Shown: one piece after another, positions 11,281 to 22,300 of the stretch
Layout of the letters: each line of letters opens with the position of its first letter
How positions within the stretch are numbered: the stretch's first letter is position 1
Source of the DNA: Meghimatium bilineatum
Taxonomy: Eukaryota; Mollusca; Gastropoda; Stylommatophora; Philomycidae
DNA: 64,000 nucleotides
Reading direction: 5' to 3'
NCBI GenBank assembly: GCA_034231615.1
Contig: CM067309.1
Span: forward strand, 31,356,798 to 31,420,797
The notes under the pieces: generated by a model
Databases searched by the model: none
What the model saw: the letters and a program-made list of their open reading frames with translations, nothing else
What the model was told of the DNA's origin: nothing
Position numbers and translations under genes: made by a program

Positions 11281-11945
11281 TCATCATCATCAAGTACCGT
11301 CTCCGCAACGAAGGTTGGCTGCAACGTATCTCCAATATCTCCTGTCTTTTGTCGTGGTGGTACACTCTGCTAGACTGTAACCCGTCCATCGTGTGATGTT
11401 ACTCTCCCACTTGTATCTCTGCCTACCTCTTGCTCGCTTCCCTTTGACTTTCCCCTCAAGTTAAGGTCTTCAATAAGGTGTCATGTCTTTTAATGTGTCC
11501 AAGTATTTTATTTGTCTGATCTTTATTTCTCTTAGTAGTTCCTTTTTCATATTAAGTGTTTTTATTATCTCTTTATTTGTTTTCTTCTCTTTCCGTGATA
11601 TTCTCCCTATTCTTCTATATACCCACATCTCGAAGGCATCAATTCTGTCTTCTAATTCTTTATTTAGTGTCCATGTTTCTAAGCCATACATTAATATAGA
11701 ATAGAGGTAGCATTTTATAATTCTCATTTTTAACTTGTTTGTAATTTGTTTAGATATTAATAATTTCTCATGTCATTGAAGGTACTTTTAGCCATTCATA
11801 TTCTCCTTTTAACTTCTGTTTCACATCTGCCATCATTTGTGACTATGTGTCCAAGATATTGATACTGTTTTAATTGTTGTAGTTTCTCTCCCTGTATGTT
11901 TATGTTTACCTCCTGTTTTTCTGTGTCTTTGCTGATTATCATGGG
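11281..11945 (-). mobile_element. non-LTR retrotransposon 3' end (family A)
   Basis: Minus-strand translation gives, in order, NPMIISKDT, KQYQYLGHIVTNDGRCETEV (the F/Y-x-YLG element after RT motif C), then YGLETWTLNKELEDRIDAFE and MWVYRRIGR, and finally KRARGRQRYKWESNI. These are standard for the RT thumb and C-terminal part of RTE/CR1-like LINEs. The insert ends in a (TGA)n tail. Frame shifts split it. Copies lie at 50545-51103 (+) and 23602-23705 (-). Confidence 0.85.
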
Positions 11946-12011
11946 TTTTCTAATATTTATAATATTATCTAATACTATTTGATATAATAATATTATATTA
12001 TATTTATAATT

Positions 12012-12060
12012 TTATCAGGACAAAATACTTGATACTAAAGTCCTCATTGTAGCTAATATC
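12012..12060 (-). repeat. inverted copy of the 10516-10556 segment
   Basis: The complement reads ggatattagctacaatgagg and ctttagtatcaagtatttt, a close match to the S2-derived end about 1.5 kb upstream in opposite orientation. Confidence 0.7.
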
Positions 12061-12420
12061 CGAAACATTCATACAATGTTGAAGAAGGTCCAACTGAGAT
12101 TGGCCAGACATGTGCTTATGCATGAAATTACATCTCAAAACAGCTGATGTGTGGTGATCTCGTTAAGAGAAATCGACGGTCCGGTGGTCACAAGAAACGA
12201 TTTAAAGACTCTCAAAGTGTAAAAATTAATGTACTACAGATCCATCCAGGCGAATGGAACTAATCCGTGCCTACTGACTAAACAAAACCCTAATCGCTTC
12301 ACAATATTAATACGCTGAGCCGCTGAATCACAAAAGAGCCGCTGCTTGTGATTCCAGTGAATCAAAACAAACTTACGGTGATGCTCTTCTAAGTACACCT
12401 TGCGACGTACATGACCGACC
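12060..12420 (+). mobile_element. non-LTR retrotransposon C-terminal fragment (family E)
   Basis: One frame gives MLKKVQLRLARHVLMHE and another GGHKKRFKDSQSVKINVL then QIHPGEWN. Together they match the RW-GH-V-R ... GG-KKRFKD ... P-WE segment common at the C terminus of some LINE reverse transcriptases. Frame shifts and stops show it is dead. Confidence 0.7.
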
Positions 12421-13670
12421 GATCACATTGTACCTATTGACAAGCATTTTGGTATCCTGGTCACAAGCTGTGATTCTTGTATATATTCGCATATTAGAAT
12501 CTTTAATTTTGTATGAGAAATATTAGTTGATTGTCAAAATTTAAACAGCGCACTTGATCAATCTTTATTCTAAGTTGCTTTCTTTGCGTAATGATTAAGT
12601 TCTTTATTTAATACGTTTTTGTTGCTATATTATTCACCAGCAATTTGAATGTGTTCAAGTGAAGCGTGACGAAGCTAGAAAGTAACAAGCTATTGCTTAC
12701 TATGTTTTCAAACGCTTGCTATGCCATTCAATATCTCATTATCCCGTGCTAGCAATAATATAATCCTATGTATGCGATCTTGTATGTCCCCCATGATTAT
12801 AGAACTGAAAATTATGTTGTGCTATTGTCGTTTCCTTACAACGGAAACTTGCTTTGATATGTGTTATGCTTGAATTATTTTATCCGTGAAAAATGTAATC
12901 TACTGTAATTGTTAACTACTACATGACATTTTCAGCCATGTTTTTATTGGCAATAATCGTTCACCAGTGTACCTTGACATTCATTGTAATGTCACCATGC
13001 TGGATGCATACCTTTACTTTTTATTCTGGTTTACCAGTCACAACCACGTTAGATTGTCAGGGCTGATGTCGTCAGGGCGAAGACCACTGTCCTCTCCAGG
13101 TCAGAGCGGATGTCCTAAAGCTTCCCCCCCCCAAATGTGTATCATCCTGCCAGAGCAGCCGTCTTTGCTCTATCTATGTTGTGCAGTCATGCAGTAGTGT
13201 TTGGATTCTGGATCGGTAAGGAGAGTCATATGTGTACGAGATCCCCAATCGGTAAAGATGGCCCAACAGTCTACAATGGCATGTTCTAGTGCGACATAGA
13301 CATGTACACAGCTTTTATATTTATTGGAATTGTTTAATAATGGAACATTATGAATATTCGGATGTGCAGAAAATATAAATTTTACTTAATTGTTTTAGAG
13401 AGTTACGTGTTTCTGAACATGGGGAAACGTTTTGAAACGCACGGGTTTAGTACCGTATGTATAAGGAATCTTGATACTGACTGATTTTTAACAAACGTAA
13501 ATTATTGAAATCTATAAAAGTTTGAAGAATATCCAAAACACGTGAAAAGCTATCTCAGAGTTGGATATGAATAGATCTCAATAGATAATCATAACAGGTA
13601 TCCTCTACAAATTGTATTCACCTGTTGTTTCCATGCATTCACCAATTGTATTACAAACGCGATGTGAATC
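12421..13670. other. no recognised feature
   Basis: AT-rich single-copy-looking DNA. A 76-codon frame at 12967-13197 has no domain. No repeat was detected apart from a 41-bp duplication starting near 13670 that hosts the next SINE. Confidence 0.5.
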
Positions 13671-13726
13671 TTAGACATAAGTAGTGAGAAATGTACAGAT
13701 AATGCCGAATCTTAGACATAATTAGT

Positions 13727-14006
13727 CGCCCGAGTGATGCCGGGCCCGAAAGGGGAGCAAAGAATAGCAACACTGTTTATCTTCCATGCATGTCGTAAGA
13801 TGCGACTAGGGAAGTTATGGGATGGAGTTGGCTGTCCTATCACATATTGGGTCAGTGACATATTGGCCATGCTGAAGTCGGATGTGTCAGACCGAAAGGC
13901 ATAGATATCGCAGCAATGATGTAAATCATGACACAACGCATTATGTTCTCCGGACTACATCCTGCTAATCTGCAGGAGTTTGAGAACGAACGTAGAAGAA
14001 GAAGAA
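13727..14006 (+). mobile_element. SINE, family M, full length with TSD
   Basis: About 280 bp, from cgcccgagtgatgccgg to the (GAA)n tail. It interrupts the second copy of a 41-bp tandem duplication and is flanked by gacataattagt (13715-13726) and gacataagtagt (14007-14018), a 12-bp TSD with one later mutation. It carries the MetaSINE-like tgtcgtaagatgcgactagg block. Confidence 0.94.
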
Positions 14007-14142
14007 GACATAAGTAGTGAGATATGTTACAGATAATGCCGAATGGAAGCTTCTCCACTAATATGTTTGGAATGAATGTACGCATAGTCAGATGAGTCAT
14101 TAAGTCGGTGTGGTTTTAACAATTAGGACGTATACTGTAGAC

Positions 14143-14446
14143 CAGAAGTGGGGAACATAGAGATCTTGGCATCATTTGGTTTGGTCAGCTGAAGTCAACT
14201 GAGAGTGGACTAATAGTTCAATAAATATATGGTTGTGTTTCGTAGCCCCCATAAATGTATACTAAACGAATCATTACAATAAGATATATACGAGGCTCCA
14301 CAATGAGAAGTAGTACCAGTGGTGGTTACTAAAATGTCTGAGTTAATATTGCAAAGTAATTTGTAAGTTGACAATTATGTATGGTCCGAGAAAAATATTA
14401 AATTTGTAAATGGCCCGTGCACAAAAAATGTTCCCCGCCGCTATTG
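14143..14446. mobile_element. hAT-like non-autonomous element (probable)
   Basis: Starts cagaagtggggaacatag and ends aatgttccccgccgctattg, imperfect inverted ends of the hAT style, with ggcccgtgcac near the right end. No 8-bp TSD survives, so the call rests on the ends alone. Confidence 0.45.
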
Positions 14447-14958
14447 ATGACGGGCATGTCTGATCCATGTTAGGCACCAACTGCGCCTGGTGTAATAAAG
14501 TTAAATGAGAAGACAAATCGCTGCCGCAACCAAGAATGGGACAATGGGCCAAACGTAAACTCTGTTACAATCTGGGATAAAATCATTTGTGTACCTAGAA
14601 ATTATCCTATTGTTAGCAGTTAACAGTAGAAATGTTGATATTCTAGTACCTACATATGGATGATGGAAAAAGATGTGAAAACTACATGGTTAAATTAGCC
14701 AGAATTCGCGGTACAGTCGTCGCTGAATAGAAATAAGCACACGGGGCATCTGCTACAAAATGGCGTAGAAAATGGATGTGTTTTCTTTGTGTACTAATCA
14801 ATAAACGAATCCTAAAAGCAATAGCAAACTACAGGGTTAATCTTCCTAGTAATTCTATTTTGGATATTCTGAATACACAACACAGTTAACACCAACTTAC
14901 AAATAGCACTATCGCTTTGATAAGTCATGTAGCTAGTAAAATACTATTACACATCATA
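14447..14958. other. no recognised feature
   Basis: AT-rich DNA leading into the retrotransposon fragment. Its upstream coding part is not recognisable here. Confidence 0.5.
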
Positions 14959-16425
14959 ATGAAGAGAATGCAAAATAAGATAGAAACAGAAGTTCACGAG
15001 GCACAGGCAGGCTTTAGATCAAGCAGAGGCACCGCACCAGAGATTATATCTTCAACATGAGAATTATTTTAGAAACATGCAGGGAATTCAACATATAACT
15101 ACACGTATGTTTCATCGAATACAACAAGGTGTTCGATTGTGTACGGCATTACCAATTATGGAAAATGTTACCAATTATGGAAAATGTTACCAATTATGGA
15201 AAATGTTACCAATTATGGAAAATGTTACCAATTATGGAAAATGTTACCAATTATGGAAAATGTTACCAATTATGGAAAATGTTACCAATTATGGAAAATG
15301 TTACCAATTATGGAAAATGTTACCAATTATGGAAAATGTTACCAATTATGGAAAATGTTACCAATTATGGAAAATGTTACCAATTATGGAAAATGTTCGG
15401 CATGGCATTCCCAAAACATCTCACATATTTAAACGTAATGCTGTACCACGAACAAGAGGCAGCAGTAAAAGTGGATGGAACCAAAACAGAATGGTTTAAT
15501 GTACAGAAAGGAGTTAGACAAGGATGTACACTATCGCCGTATCTGTTCAATATCTACACTGAAAACATGAGAAATGTAAAAGACTACATGATATAAGCTG
15601 ATATAATGATACAAACTCTTACCATCGTCGGTCAGCAGATCCAGAAAACAGATATGCCATGCAAATGGCAGTTCTCTTAACAACAAACGAAGATGGTCTA
15701 AAGCAAATGTTATTTGTTGCTAACAACAAAAATATACAGTGAAGCACAAAACATGTTCTTAAATATGAAGACATTAAAAAAAAATTATGATTACGGATAC
15801 AGTTAAAGTGCAAACAAAGATATTAATTGACACTTTCGAACTAGAGGACGTAAATCAGGAGATTGCGCTATCGAAATCAAGAGAAGATTGGCAACATTGA
15901 AACTTGCCCACAAGAAAAATATTTGGCAAGTTACCAGCAGCATAGCCAAACTATGTATGATCAGAACATGCGTATTTCCAGAGGCAATATACGGCTGTGA
16001 GGCATATACATTAAATAAAACATTAACAAAGAGAATCGCTGCTTTCGGATTGAGATGCTACAGAAGAGTTGTACGTGTATCATGGACACTTAAAGACAAA
16101 TCAATAAAGTGTTAAGCTCAATAAACATCTAAGAGGGCTGGCTCATTAACAACATAACAGCTGTTGTTTGTTTTTGTTTTTTTTCGGGGGGGGGACGGTC
16201 ACATAAAGAGACGTAACAGCATGGAAAAATTAACAGCTGAAAGCAGAGTTAACGGTAGCATGGGAAGAGGACACACAAGACGACGGTGGAGCAGTGATAT
16301 ATCAGATTCCTTAACAAGTCTCTAGTTGAAGCATGTCAACTCGCCCAGAATCGAGGAATGTTCAGAGAATTCATAAGGAAGCCGACGTTTGGTAAAGAAT
16401 ATCACATAATGAGGGCCTTTTCCTC
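14959..16425 (+). mobile_element. non-LTR retrotransposon, RT to C terminus (family C), broken
   Basis: In order: EAQAGFRSSRGT (RT region before motif A), FIEYNKVFDCV (motif A with its Asp), a 19-bp array, GVRQGCTLSPYLFNIYTE (motif B, 15510-15560), then FPEAIYGCEAYTLNKT, RIAAFGLRCYRRVVRVSWT and, by 16250-16420, RRRWSSDISDSLTSL and LAQNRGMFREFI. The motif C YADD box is lost to decay. Several frames are needed. C-terminal relatives are at 49080-49270 and 53695-54060 (both minus). Confidence 0.9.
15152..15398. repeat. 19-bp array, exactly 13 copies, inside RT motif A
   Basis: Thirteen units of ccaattatggaaaatgtta lie immediately after the codons FDCVRHYQLW. The first unit is itself the RT sequence. 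Because 19 is not a multiple of three, each unit shifts the frame; all three frames remain open and cycle every 57 bp through a 19-residue period. The number 13 leaves the reading phase changed by one base (247 = 82x3+1). Confidence 0.97.
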
Positions 16426-17017
16426 CAGAATGACAAAACAGGTTCTAAATTCTAAATGAATGTCTGTGTGTGCGTGTGTCGCTGATTGATGCAGTGGATG
16501 GTTAGTTACAGACACAATCGACTTAAGCTCTCATTGTTAAGTTCAATAAGCTGATCAATAATTTCCTGTTCCAATCACTCAACTAAAGAACCGACTGAGA
16601 GTTACCAAGATTCACACAAAACGTTGCACTATCAACCATACGTCTCAATTAGTGTGAACAATATTGAGTATGAGCGCACCATGCGCACATAGAGAACTCA
16701 CAATCGAGCAGTGCTGACAACAAGAAGATAATTATTTAAAAATTTGTTTGAGCCCCAGGGGATCTAGATATTCATTAGGCTAGTCGTTGCCCGATTGTCG
16801 CCGGTGAAGTGGAAGATGGTACAAAAATCAATCCGCGCGGATTCAGTTATGGATAAGCCACTCCTGACGGAAGTTGGAAGTGTATTGAGCGTGTCTTTAA
16901 TTACAGATTTGATCACTCTGGCAATTATTTTATCTGTAAATAACATTAGTAATGAGACGAGATTACATGTAGAAACTGAAGCCGCGGTGTGTTTTCTGAT
17001 GTCTTGTAGCAGTAGTA
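16426..17017. other. no recognised feature
   Basis: A short antisense pair of frames at 16764-17073 overlaps the SINE head downstream. No domain is seen. Confidence 0.5.
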
Positions 17018-17165
17018 GTAAACTAAAGTTACCCATAGCATTTTATTTATGCCGTAGTGGTGTGAGATGTTAGCGATCTCACATTTCAGAGGCTCTGCAA
17101 ATGAGGGCGGTAGCCATCTCCTCTCCTTCGCAGTATTTATTTCCCGGCTTAACCCGGTACCCATT
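17018..17165 (-). mobile_element. SINE, family T1, 5'-truncated
   Basis: The minus-strand 3' half of family T1 is present, from gtacc..gggaaat through the palindrome gtgagatcgctaacatctcac to catagcattttattt. The tRNA-like head is missing, as expected for a 5'-truncated insertion. Confidence 0.85.
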
Positions 17166-17179
17166 TAAGACTCGGTGGA

Positions 17180-17395
17180 CACGGGATAAATCTTCCAGTG
17201 TAGGGTAACAACCCTAAGCAGGAAGTAATGGCTGGGGTGTGGAAGCTTGACAAGTTAGAAAAACGTATGGGGAGAAGTGGTAGTCAGTAGGGAGGAGAAA
17301 GTAGACTGAAGAAAGTGAGATGAACAAAGGAAAAGATATGGTAGCAAGTAAATTACATTAAAAATACTCATCTCAAAAGTGGCAACAGTGAATGA
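17180..17395 (-). mobile_element. Penelope-type terminal repeat, internally deleted
   Basis: The complement carries acttgctaccatatctt, the pyrimidine-rich block, then agcttccacaccccagccat and gttgttaccctacactgg in the order of the 2535-2960 copy. The gtcgaaac core between them is missing. Confidence 0.6.
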
Positions 17396-17684
17396 ATACT
17401 ACAGACAAGCAATCATGATGTAAGGGAAGAGTAAAATGAGATGGTACGAGGGAACAGGTGGGAGAGAGAGAAAGGGGAGAGAGAAAGAGGCAAAAAAGGC
17501 AGGAACAGAAGAGAAAGAGCGTACAGCAGGAAGAGAATATGACATACTCCTGACTCACTTTGTTATTCAATAGGTCAAACATAATAACAATTATTTCCAA
17601 CCACAGTGACCGATCTTCCATCCAAGAAATCCCAATTGTCTCACATACATAGAAATGTGAAACACGACTTCTCAAGACGCCATC

Positions 17685-18359
17685 TTGAACGGTAATGAGG
17701 GCTTTCAGGCAAAGGAGGAAACATTAGTCGCCACGATAGACCTAGAAGATGCTTACTTCAGCCAGAGAGTCAGATTCGACCAGCTGATACATTTGCTAAG
17801 TAAACTCAGCATCGACTCGTGGATAATTCGATGGATAGCAATGGTGATAATGTCCAGACCTGTTGCTCTGAGATTGAGATCCTGGATGTCAGAGATCATA
17901 TTTATAGCACTGGGATTGTCACATGGATCGCCACTATCACCTGTGGTCTTTAACCTCTATAAATACAAAATAGCGCAGCTATCTTTCGCGAAACATGTGC
18001 ACAATGTCATTCAGAAAGATAGGAAGGGTGTCAGTGTAGTAAAAATCATGGCACCTGCAGAGATGCCGCAACTAACGCTTTTTCAGATGATGCAGGCAGT
18101 GTTGTCATCTGTGTTGGACTATGTTTTTGGTTTACTTACACTGTCGCAAATACAGGTGGATATGCTGGAGAGAGTTCAAAACGAAGCCATGAGAGCTGTC
18201 CTAGTATGCACAAGAGATAAACCTATCGCGGTCATGAGGTTTCTCCTAGACCTAACGAGCATCAAAGCGAAACATAAAACAGCTGAGGTTAAAGAATACT
18301 TCAAGGTCGCCAATAATGATCATCCCCTCTTAAACCAATTTATAGACAACACAAAATGA
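17685..18359 (+). mobile_element. reverse transcriptase fragment of an RNase H-type LINE (family G)
   Basis: A 224-codon open frame: VATIDLEDAYFSQRVRFDQL (RT motif A with Asp), MSRPVALRLRSWMSEI, then GLSHGSPLSPVVFNLY (motif B), followed after a deletion by VDMLERVQNEAMRAVLVCTR (connection region). The YADD motif is lost in that deletion, so the frame is open but cannot be active. RNase H follows at 18570-18980. The I/Nimb-type assignment is inference from the RT plus RNase H order. Confidence 0.85.
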
Positions 18360-18980
18360 TGGCGTATCAAGAGAGAAAGGTTTTAGATGGCAGAAGCAGA
18401 AGATACCCTACTCAGAGTTTGTGAGCTGAAGGAATTTTAAGGAGGCTGTGAATGGATGGTATTTGGCAAAGACTGAAAGTTATTGACAACAGTTGTGATG
18501 CAGATGGGAAGAGAGAGAGCTGCGACTGTACTGCCAACAGAACATAGGCAATGATACGAGAACTCATACTGCAGCCCTCGAAGCCACACGATACAATAGT
18601 TTAAACAGACAGCTCAGTATCACTCGAACGCTGTTTAGGTGTGGTTGGGTTTTCGTGGCCTACCATGATGGCAAGAAATTAGATGAGACGTCAGCTGCGT
18701 ACCCTACTATAACATCGAGTATGAGAATGGAAATAGAGGCGGTGACAGCAGCTATCACTTGACTGGCGACGCAACCACCAACAGACTCAGTGATTCTATC
18801 GAAATCTCAAAGTATGCTGCGCAAGATATAAAATTGTATGATCAGAACTGAATGGGTCACTCTTCTCAACAATGCGCATTATTACATGGACCTACTGTCT
18901 AGGTTATGCTGGGGGTGAGGGAAAACTAAAGACCCGATGTATTGGCTGGTAAAGCCTTGGTGAACAGCACCAAGATAAGA
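18360..18980 (+). mobile_element. RNase H domain of family G, degenerate
   Basis: TDSSVS (first catalytic Asp) is followed, after a frame shift, by FVAYHDGKKLDETSAAYPT, ITSSMRMEIEAVTAAI (catalytic Glu) and SVILSKSQSMLRKI, where the expected Asp of the L-S-D-S motif is Lys. MIRTEWVTLLNN then leads to a decayed PGH region. It belongs with the RT just upstream. Confidence 0.8.
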
Positions 18981-19084
18981 AGGGACACAGCGTATAGATA
19001 GAGATAGATAGCCAAATAAATGTATGAAGAAAGACTAAGATACACAACGATTCATAACGTTAAGATCACAAGAAGAATCTACTG

Positions 19085-19265
19085 CAGTGGCGTAGCGTGG
19101 GTTAATGGCGCCCAGGGTGGAATCATAATTGTCCGCCCTTGTGACATTAAAAAATTATGTCAGTGATTGTGAAAGACTGGACGAAAATAAATAGCCGCCC
19201 TCCATATGATGCCGCCCGGGGCAGTCCGCTCCTCCGCCCCCCCCCCAACCCTCGCTACGCCACTG
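19085..19265. mobile_element. hAT-type MITE, 181 bp, with 8-bp TSD
   Basis: Perfect 13-bp terminal inverted repeats, cagtggcgtagcg and cgctacgccactg. The element is flanked on both sides by the exact 8-bp direct repeat atctactg (19077-19084 and 19266-19273). An 8-bp TSD with CAG-starting ends is the hAT pattern. No coding capacity. Confidence 0.95.
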
Positions 19266-19345
19266 ATCTACTGTTACTTTCTTGGAAATCGATGTGAATG
19301 TCATCAAACAATAGACAGGATGAATTCCTATTTACTTTCTTGGAA

Positions 19346-19434
19346 TTTATCCCAGAACGGTATTCCAATCAACTTTCCCAGCTCACGGATTTATCCCAGA
19401 ACGGTATTCCAATCAACTTTCCCAGCTCACGGAT
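19346..19434. repeat. ~44-bp tandem duplication
   Basis: Two near-identical copies of ttatcccagaacggtattcc..ctcacgga lie head to tail. Confidence 0.9.
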
Positions 19435-20136
19435 GGCCATGTGGGGGGTAGGAGGGGGTGTGTTAACTTATGTTAATTTACCAGGGCAACCATAAAATCC
19501 TACACCATTTTGACACACAATGTCTCAGTGAATATTTGAAAACTTAATGAGTCTGTATTGAGAGTATAGTGCGCCTCACAGTATGTGTTCATGTCATAAA
19601 TCTGCAACTTTGCAAACATTCAATTCAAATTGATGACAAATGTTGTACTGCTTATTAGTTCCAGTGACACAACATATGATTTTCTGTTAAAATGAACAAT
19701 AGATTTTCTCAATGTCTCATATCAGCTATACATAATAACATATAATACCGACAGACACATCAACGAAATAAATCAACAAAATTGACTAGCATTCGAATCC
19801 CATGTATCCTTGCGCAATGGCGTCTTGGAATAAATGTTTTAAAATAATCGATTTTGTTTACACGACAACCGTTCTCTGAGCCTACTTTTATCTACTTCCA
19901 AATGACGAGGAAATTTATGTCTTGCGTAATTTTCACACGGCACCCCAGCCTGTGTCTTCGTCTGTCATGTTATTTTTCTTGAATTCATTAACGGAACTCT
20001 GAATTATCTTGGCGAGAAAACAGTGCCTAAATTGAGCACGATTGGGTACACAGTGGTCTGCTGTAATTTGTTCAGGGTTACAATCCAGTCATTTTGCTGA
20101 TGTTCTTGCGACAGCTTGCAGAAACATGAAGGGATA
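19435..20136. other. no recognised feature
   Basis: AT-rich DNA between the duplication and the Penelope-type ends. No motif is recognised. Confidence 0.5.
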
Positions 20137-20480
20137 AATATTCCAGTGTAGGGTAACATCCCTAAACAGGAAGTAGGTGGCTGGGGTCACACTTGGCAAA
20201 ATGTCAAGATATGCAAAAATAGGTAGGTGTGTTACCAACAAATAAAAATAGTTTCTCACCTGTCATGCTTCCAAATCTTTGCTTCCCCCATTACCTATCT
20301 GCTATTGTCCTCATTAAAACCCTATTTGTCTCCATGTAAGATTTGTTTTATTGTGGTCATTTCTTTGTCCTGATGAAGGCTTTATAGTCGAAACGTGGTC
20401 TGTCCCTGTATCTCGTTGTTAAGTTGTTTTTTATTTGGGTAACACACCTACCTATTTTTGTATATCTTGACATTTTGCAG
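20137..20480. mobile_element. two Penelope-type ends in inverted orientation
   Basis: Minus-oriented end at 20137-20250 and plus-oriented end at 20251-20480. About 50 bp (20196-20250 against 20427-20479) are inverted repeats of each other. The plus part has cctgatgaaggctttatagt followed by cgaaacgt, an intact-looking C-T-G-A-T-G-A ... G-A-A-A-C hammerhead-like core. Penelope-like elements are known to insert as partial tandem or inverted copies. Confidence 0.65.
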
Positions 20481-20729
20481 AAATATGTTGGCTTTGATTC
20501 TCAAACTCTTTAATGTTAGAAAAGGGGTGGCCAATCTTTAACATGGAATGCGCCAATTTTTTCCACACTCTAGTTCGTATGCGCCAATCGACTTACATGC
20601 CCACATTCCTACCTTTAAAAAAATATACTCATATAATTGTAAAAGTTACTTTTAAAAGTCCAAAGCCCTCCTGGATGTTAGGCGATGGAGGAGTCTCAAC
20701 TTTATACCACACCCCGGAACCAAATACAT

Positions 20730-20895
20730 AGATCCCGCCGCAGACGGATGTGTCGGGCCATTGGCACAAATAAAACGGCGACACAATGAATTTCCATTCT
20801 CTGGAATACATCCTTCTGGAAATCTAATAGTGCCATGGTCCTGATACAAGAGATATCCAGTGGGAGTTTGAGAATCAACGCAGAAGAAGAAGAAG
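20730..20895 (+). mobile_element. SINE, family S2
   Basis: cgccgcagacggatgtgtcg, gacacaatgaatttccattc and agatatccagtgggagtttg, ending in a (GAA)n run. Same layout as 2964-3125. Confidence 0.85.
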
Positions 20896-20966
20896 AAATA
20901 TATATATTTTAATATTGCACGTCTGTCATCGACTGCACAAAGAAGTGAGCTTCCTTTTAACCTGGA

Positions 20967-21018
20967 ACACACATTTCATCCACACATTTCATCCACACAT
21001 TTCATCCACACTTGTCAT
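20967..21018. repeat. 13-bp minisatellite, ~4 copies
   Basis: Units of acatttcatccac head to tail. Confidence 0.85.
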
Positions 21019-21904
21019 CTATACATTCTTTGATCTTCAGATACAAGATGTTCAAACTATTCAACAATCTCATTCATGTGACATATTCTTTTCAGAACGT
21101 GGGTCTTCCTTGTGTATTCTACTAAAACAACATGGGGGTCAAACAATAATCAGTGTTATTATTGATGGTAAGTGTTAGGGAAACAAATTATATTTTCGTG
21201 AATAATGTATTATTGTCTGGATTCCTAAACATGTATAGATTGTTGATACACTCTATATGACTAAACTTTCTTTTTTTATTATTAGCACTGGTGTGCAATA
21301 CATTATAAGAATGCAATGATGTGCAATGAATGATTTATAAGCATGCAATGGTGTTCAATGCATCATTTATAAGCACGCAATGTGCCGTGGATTGGTCACC
21401 CGTGTGTGAGAAAGACGGCACCATCAAACTAGCGGTGTAAAATTGTGATTCTTATATAGCTGCGTTTTTTAGGTCTGAATAACGCGAATTACATGTTTGG
21501 ACATTTATATTCCCAGTTGGTTCTTCACTTCCTGGTTAGGCTGTGTTTAAGGAACATCATAAGGTTGAGTAAGACCCTTTCAGCTACATCTTGCTTCCGT
21601 AGTTCTAGCAAATAGCTATGACTATCTCGTCACCAGAGATCATGTGTTTCCGAGCATCTGGATTTCATTCGGTTCTGTATGATGTGTCATGTCAACAAAC
21701 CACGGCACATTATATAACCACTATCTTCTCTCTCTTCTCTGTTTCTCTCTCCTTCACTCTCTCAGAACCATAAGGGAGTACGAATTTGTCACTCTTTCTT
21801 ACTGCCTAAGTCAGTATGTGGAGTTCTACCACTCGCTCCAGAGTGGTGTTTCTATAAATTGTTTTGTTTCCTTACTGCTGAAGTTGTTTACGGCTTTTAA
21901 ATGT
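21019..21904. other. no gene recognised; short gcaatg repeats
   Basis: Around 21290-21380 the words gcaatg and catttataagca recur in a loose tandem pattern. Otherwise nothing is recognised. Confidence 0.5.
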
Positions 21905-22030
21905 CCATATAACGGCGACACAGCGCATTTCCTTTCTCTGGACTACATGCTGCTGGAATCTAGTAGGACCATCTTCCTCCTACTAGAGAGATTCAGAGGG
22001 AATTTGAGAATGAACGCTGCAAAATAATAA
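21905..22030 (+). mobile_element. SINE, family S2, 5'-truncated
   Basis: Starts within the family at aacggcgacacagcgcattt and runs through ggactacatgctgctggaat to gaatttgagaatgaacgc and an A-rich tail. Confidence 0.75.
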
Positions 22031-22049
22031 GAATGTCCCATAGAATGAC

Positions 22050-22300
22050 TATATAATGTGACCGTGTGATGTAGTGCCTAGATCTGGTCCCAGATGGCTG
22101 ACTTCATTTAACGTGACTGTACGATGTAGTGCCTAGATCTGGTCATAGATAGCCGACTTTATTTAATGTGACCGTATGATGTAGTGCCTAGATCTGGTCA
22201 TAGATGGCTGACTTCATTTAACGTGACTGTACGATGTAGTGCCAAGATCTGGTCCCAGATGGCTGACTTTATTTAATGTGACCGTATCATAAAGTGGCAA
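22050..22300. repeat. ~56-bp minisatellite, ~4.5 copies
   Basis: Units contain gatgtagtgcctagatctgg followed by an agatggctgacttcattt-like segment. Copies differ at cccag/catag. Confidence 0.93.

Noticed and set aside
15077..15596. Overlapping open frames of 97, 140 and 155 codons in three phases
   Set aside because: They are created by the 19-bp array, which has no stop in any phase. Only the RT motifs flanking it are real coding traces.
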